64,000 nucleotides of DNA from Cribrihabitans marinus (GTDB taxonomy: Bacteria > Pseudomonadota > Alphaproteobacteria > Rhodobacterales > Rhodobacteraceae): NCBI RefSeq assembly GCF_900109035.1, contig NZ_FNYD01000003.1:186001-250000 (forward strand), given 5' to 3'. Both the position numbers and the translations under genes were made by a program. Below the pieces are notes generated by a model that saw only the letters and a list, made by a program, of their open reading frames with translations, had not been told where the DNA came from and did no database searches. This document shows positions 62,820-64,000 of the stretch, piece by piece (position 1 is the stretch's first letter; every line of letters begins with the position of its first letter).

Positions 62820-63956
62820 ATGAACCGTAGAAACTTCTTAAAGCTCGCTGGAGGCGGAGTCGTTCTGGCTGCTGGTGGGACTGGATTATTCGTAGCCACT
62901 CGGACACCGACCGCTGCGTTGGCCCCATGGGGGCTTGCGGGAGATTATGACGATCCTCGCAAGAATGCCCTTTCCCACGCAATTCTTGCTCCGAATCCAC
63001 ACAACCGACAGCCATGGATTGTCGCATTGGAGGGTGACGATGAACTGACACTTTTCTTTGATACCGAGAAGCAATTGCCGCACACCGACCCCTTTGATCG
63101 GCAACTGACCATTGGCTTGGGGTGTTTTCTTGAACTCATGCGGATGGCTGGCAATGCGGCGGGCTACAGTATCGATATCGCGTTGTTCCCGGAGGGAGAA
63201 GATGAGGCCGGGTTGGACAGCCGTCCGATTGCACGCGCCAAATTCACGCAGTCGAGTCCGATCATCGATCCGCTCTTTGAGCATGTGATGGCCCGCCGAT
63301 CGAACAAAGAGCCCTTTGATACATCACGCGCTGTGCCGCCGGACGCATTGACACGCATACTCGCTGTTGGAGAGCATGCACAGATCGGTGGCTCAATCGA
63401 TCAAGACGAGATCGCGTATTGGCGGGAGTTGACGACAGAGGCTCTCAGAATCGAAATCGAGACACCGCACACCTACAAGGAAAGCATCGATCTGATGCGC
63501 ATCGGCAAGGCCGAAGTGAATGCGAACCCTGACGGGATTGATTTCAGCGGCGCTCTGTTCGAGACACTTGCGCTGGCTGGCGTCATGACCCGTGAAGCTT
63601 TGCTGGACCCTGATTCACTGGGGTTCAGAGAGGGTTTGAAAATCGTGACGGAAAACACTCGAACGGCCATGGGCCACCTTTGGATGGTGACATCAGGCAA
63701 TTCACGCCGGGAACAGATTGCTGCGGGGGCCGACTGGTTGCGGGTCAATCTCGCCTGCACGGCAGAGGGCTTGGGCTTCCAGCCGCTCAGTCAAGCCCTG
63801 CAGGAGTACCCGGAAATGGCGGAGCTTTACGCCACAACGCACGGGAACCTGGCACCCGACGGAGGCACGGTTCAAATGTTGGCGCGCATCGGATACGGTC
63901 CAGACGTTCCGGTCAGCCCGCGTTGGCCGATAGATACCAAGATTGGAAGTGTGTGA
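62820..63956 (+). CDS. Acg-like nitroreductase-family protein with Tat signal
   Basis: The 378-residue protein starts with a twin-arginine signal (MNRRNFLKLAGGG), so it is folded with cofactor before export. The rest resembles Acg-type FMN-binding nitroreductase-fold proteins, with the NPHNRQPW block (about residues 59-66), DRQLTIGLG and the later RRSNKEPFDT block. These resemble FMN contact segments of nitroreductases. Known Acg-type proteins may bind flavin without clear enzymatic activity. Base composition is poorer in GC than its neighbours to the left, suggesting transfer. Two operators lie over its promoter. The next gene overlaps its stop. Confidence 0.82.
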   Translation: MNRRNFLKLAGGGVVLAAGGTGLFVATRTPTAALAPWGLAGDYDDPRKNALSHAILAPNPHNRQPWIVALEGDDELTLFFDTEKQLPHTDPFDRQLTIGLGCFLELMRMAGNAAGYSIDIALFPEGEDEAGLDSRPIARAKFTQSSPIIDPLFEHVMARRSNKEPFDTSRAVPPDALTRILAVGEHAQIGGSIDQDEIAYWRELTTEALRIEIETPHTYKESIDLMRIGKAEVNANPDGIDFSGALFETLALAGVMTREALLDPDSLGFREGLKIVTENTRTAMGHLWMVTSGNSRREQIAAGADWLRVNLACTAEGLGFQPLSQALQEYPEMAELYATTHGNLAPDGGTVQMLARIGYGPDVPVSPRWPIDTKIGSV

Positions 63957-64000
63957 GCAAGGACGACACCGCAGCCGAAGTCATCGGGTTTTTCACCGAG
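63953..64000 (+). CDS. 5' end of a downstream gene, possibly a MarR-type regulator (partial)
   Basis: A GTG at 63953 overlaps the stop of the Acg-like gene by four bases (GTGA) and opens a frame running off the right edge, encoding MSKDDTAAEVIGFFTE. The overlap shows translational coupling. The segment resembles the N-terminus of MarR-family repressors (a helix with a -VI-FF-E- pattern), but sixteen residues are too few to be sure. Confidence 0.45.
   Translation, partial: MSKDDTAAEVIGFFTE

Noticed and set aside
1-64000. CRISPR arrays, tRNA or rRNA genes, IS elements, prophage, toxin-antitoxin or defence genes
   Set aside because: No spaced direct repeats, no tRNA-like GTTCGAATC arms in intergenic regions, and no transposase, integrase or phage-like proteins were seen; the RatA-like protein belongs to the COQ10/START family and has no antitoxin partner.

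Overview
This 64 kb window is a contiguous, GC-rich stretch of chromosome from an alphaproteobacterium, almost certainly a member of the Rhodobacteraceae (Roseobacter/Rhodobacter group). The evidence is the conserved order ispDF < > dusB-ntrB-ntrC-ntrY-ntrX-trkA-trkH-hfq-hflX, a fused IspDF, a single-chain indolepyruvate ferredoxin oxidoreductase, an NtrC without the sigma-54 contact loop, DUF6456/DUF6477-type genes, and CTTGAC-type promoters. No rRNA, tRNA, IS element, prophage or CRISPR array was seen.

Layout. 1-4.7 kb: an Omp85-type barrel and an MscS channel (minus strand), a candidate small RNA with its own promoter and terminator, and a LysR regulator. 4.9-8.3 kb: indolepyruvate ferredoxin oxidoreductase, divergent from that LysR. 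8.4-11.7 kb: acyltransferase, murI, argC and ccmE. 11.7-14.5 kb: gluQ, a methyltransferase and trmFO on the minus strand, preceded by a 323-bp non-coding stretch with a strong nested RNA-like fold. 14.9-18.3 kb: enoyl-CoA hydratase, a hotdog thioesterase, a divergent DUF1127/MocR pair and an NTF2-like protein. 18.5-19.6 kb: rplM-rpsI with promoter and terminator. 19.7-27.9 kb: TetR-ppk2, metA-hydrolase, an exported Cys-rich protein, a P-loop protein, two EamA transporters and a FadL-type porin. 27.9-35.6 kb: guaA, GNAT, DUF2270, an MttB-like methyltransferase, a DUF6477/DUF6456 divergent pair, and oxyR facing a peroxiredoxin. 35.8-43.8 kb: a Lys-rich orphan, lipA-amidohydrolase, two c-type cytochromes opposite a LysR, hpt, a RatA/COQ10 protein and MmgE/PrpD. 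44.0-58.7 kb: pncC-pgpA-ispDF on the minus strand, then the nitrogen-regulation, potassium-uptake and Hfq cluster on the plus strand. 58.8-64 kb: an NTF2-like protein, a penicillin-acylase-family hydrolase, a SYLF protein, and a compositionally different right edge carrying an Acg/nitroreductase-like protein and the start of another gene, preceded by two near-identical operators.

Most of the window is core metabolism, translation, redox and nitrogen/potassium control. The parts most worth a second look are non-coding: the candidate small RNA at 3665-3746 with an exposed anti-Shine-Dalgarno segment, the folded element at 14637-14708, and the twin operators at 62771-62807. Among proteins, the most interesting are the GAFTGA-less NtrC, the MocR/DUF1127 pair, the non-pyrrolysine MttB homologue, and the unrecognised proteins at 23816-24682 and 35805-36725.
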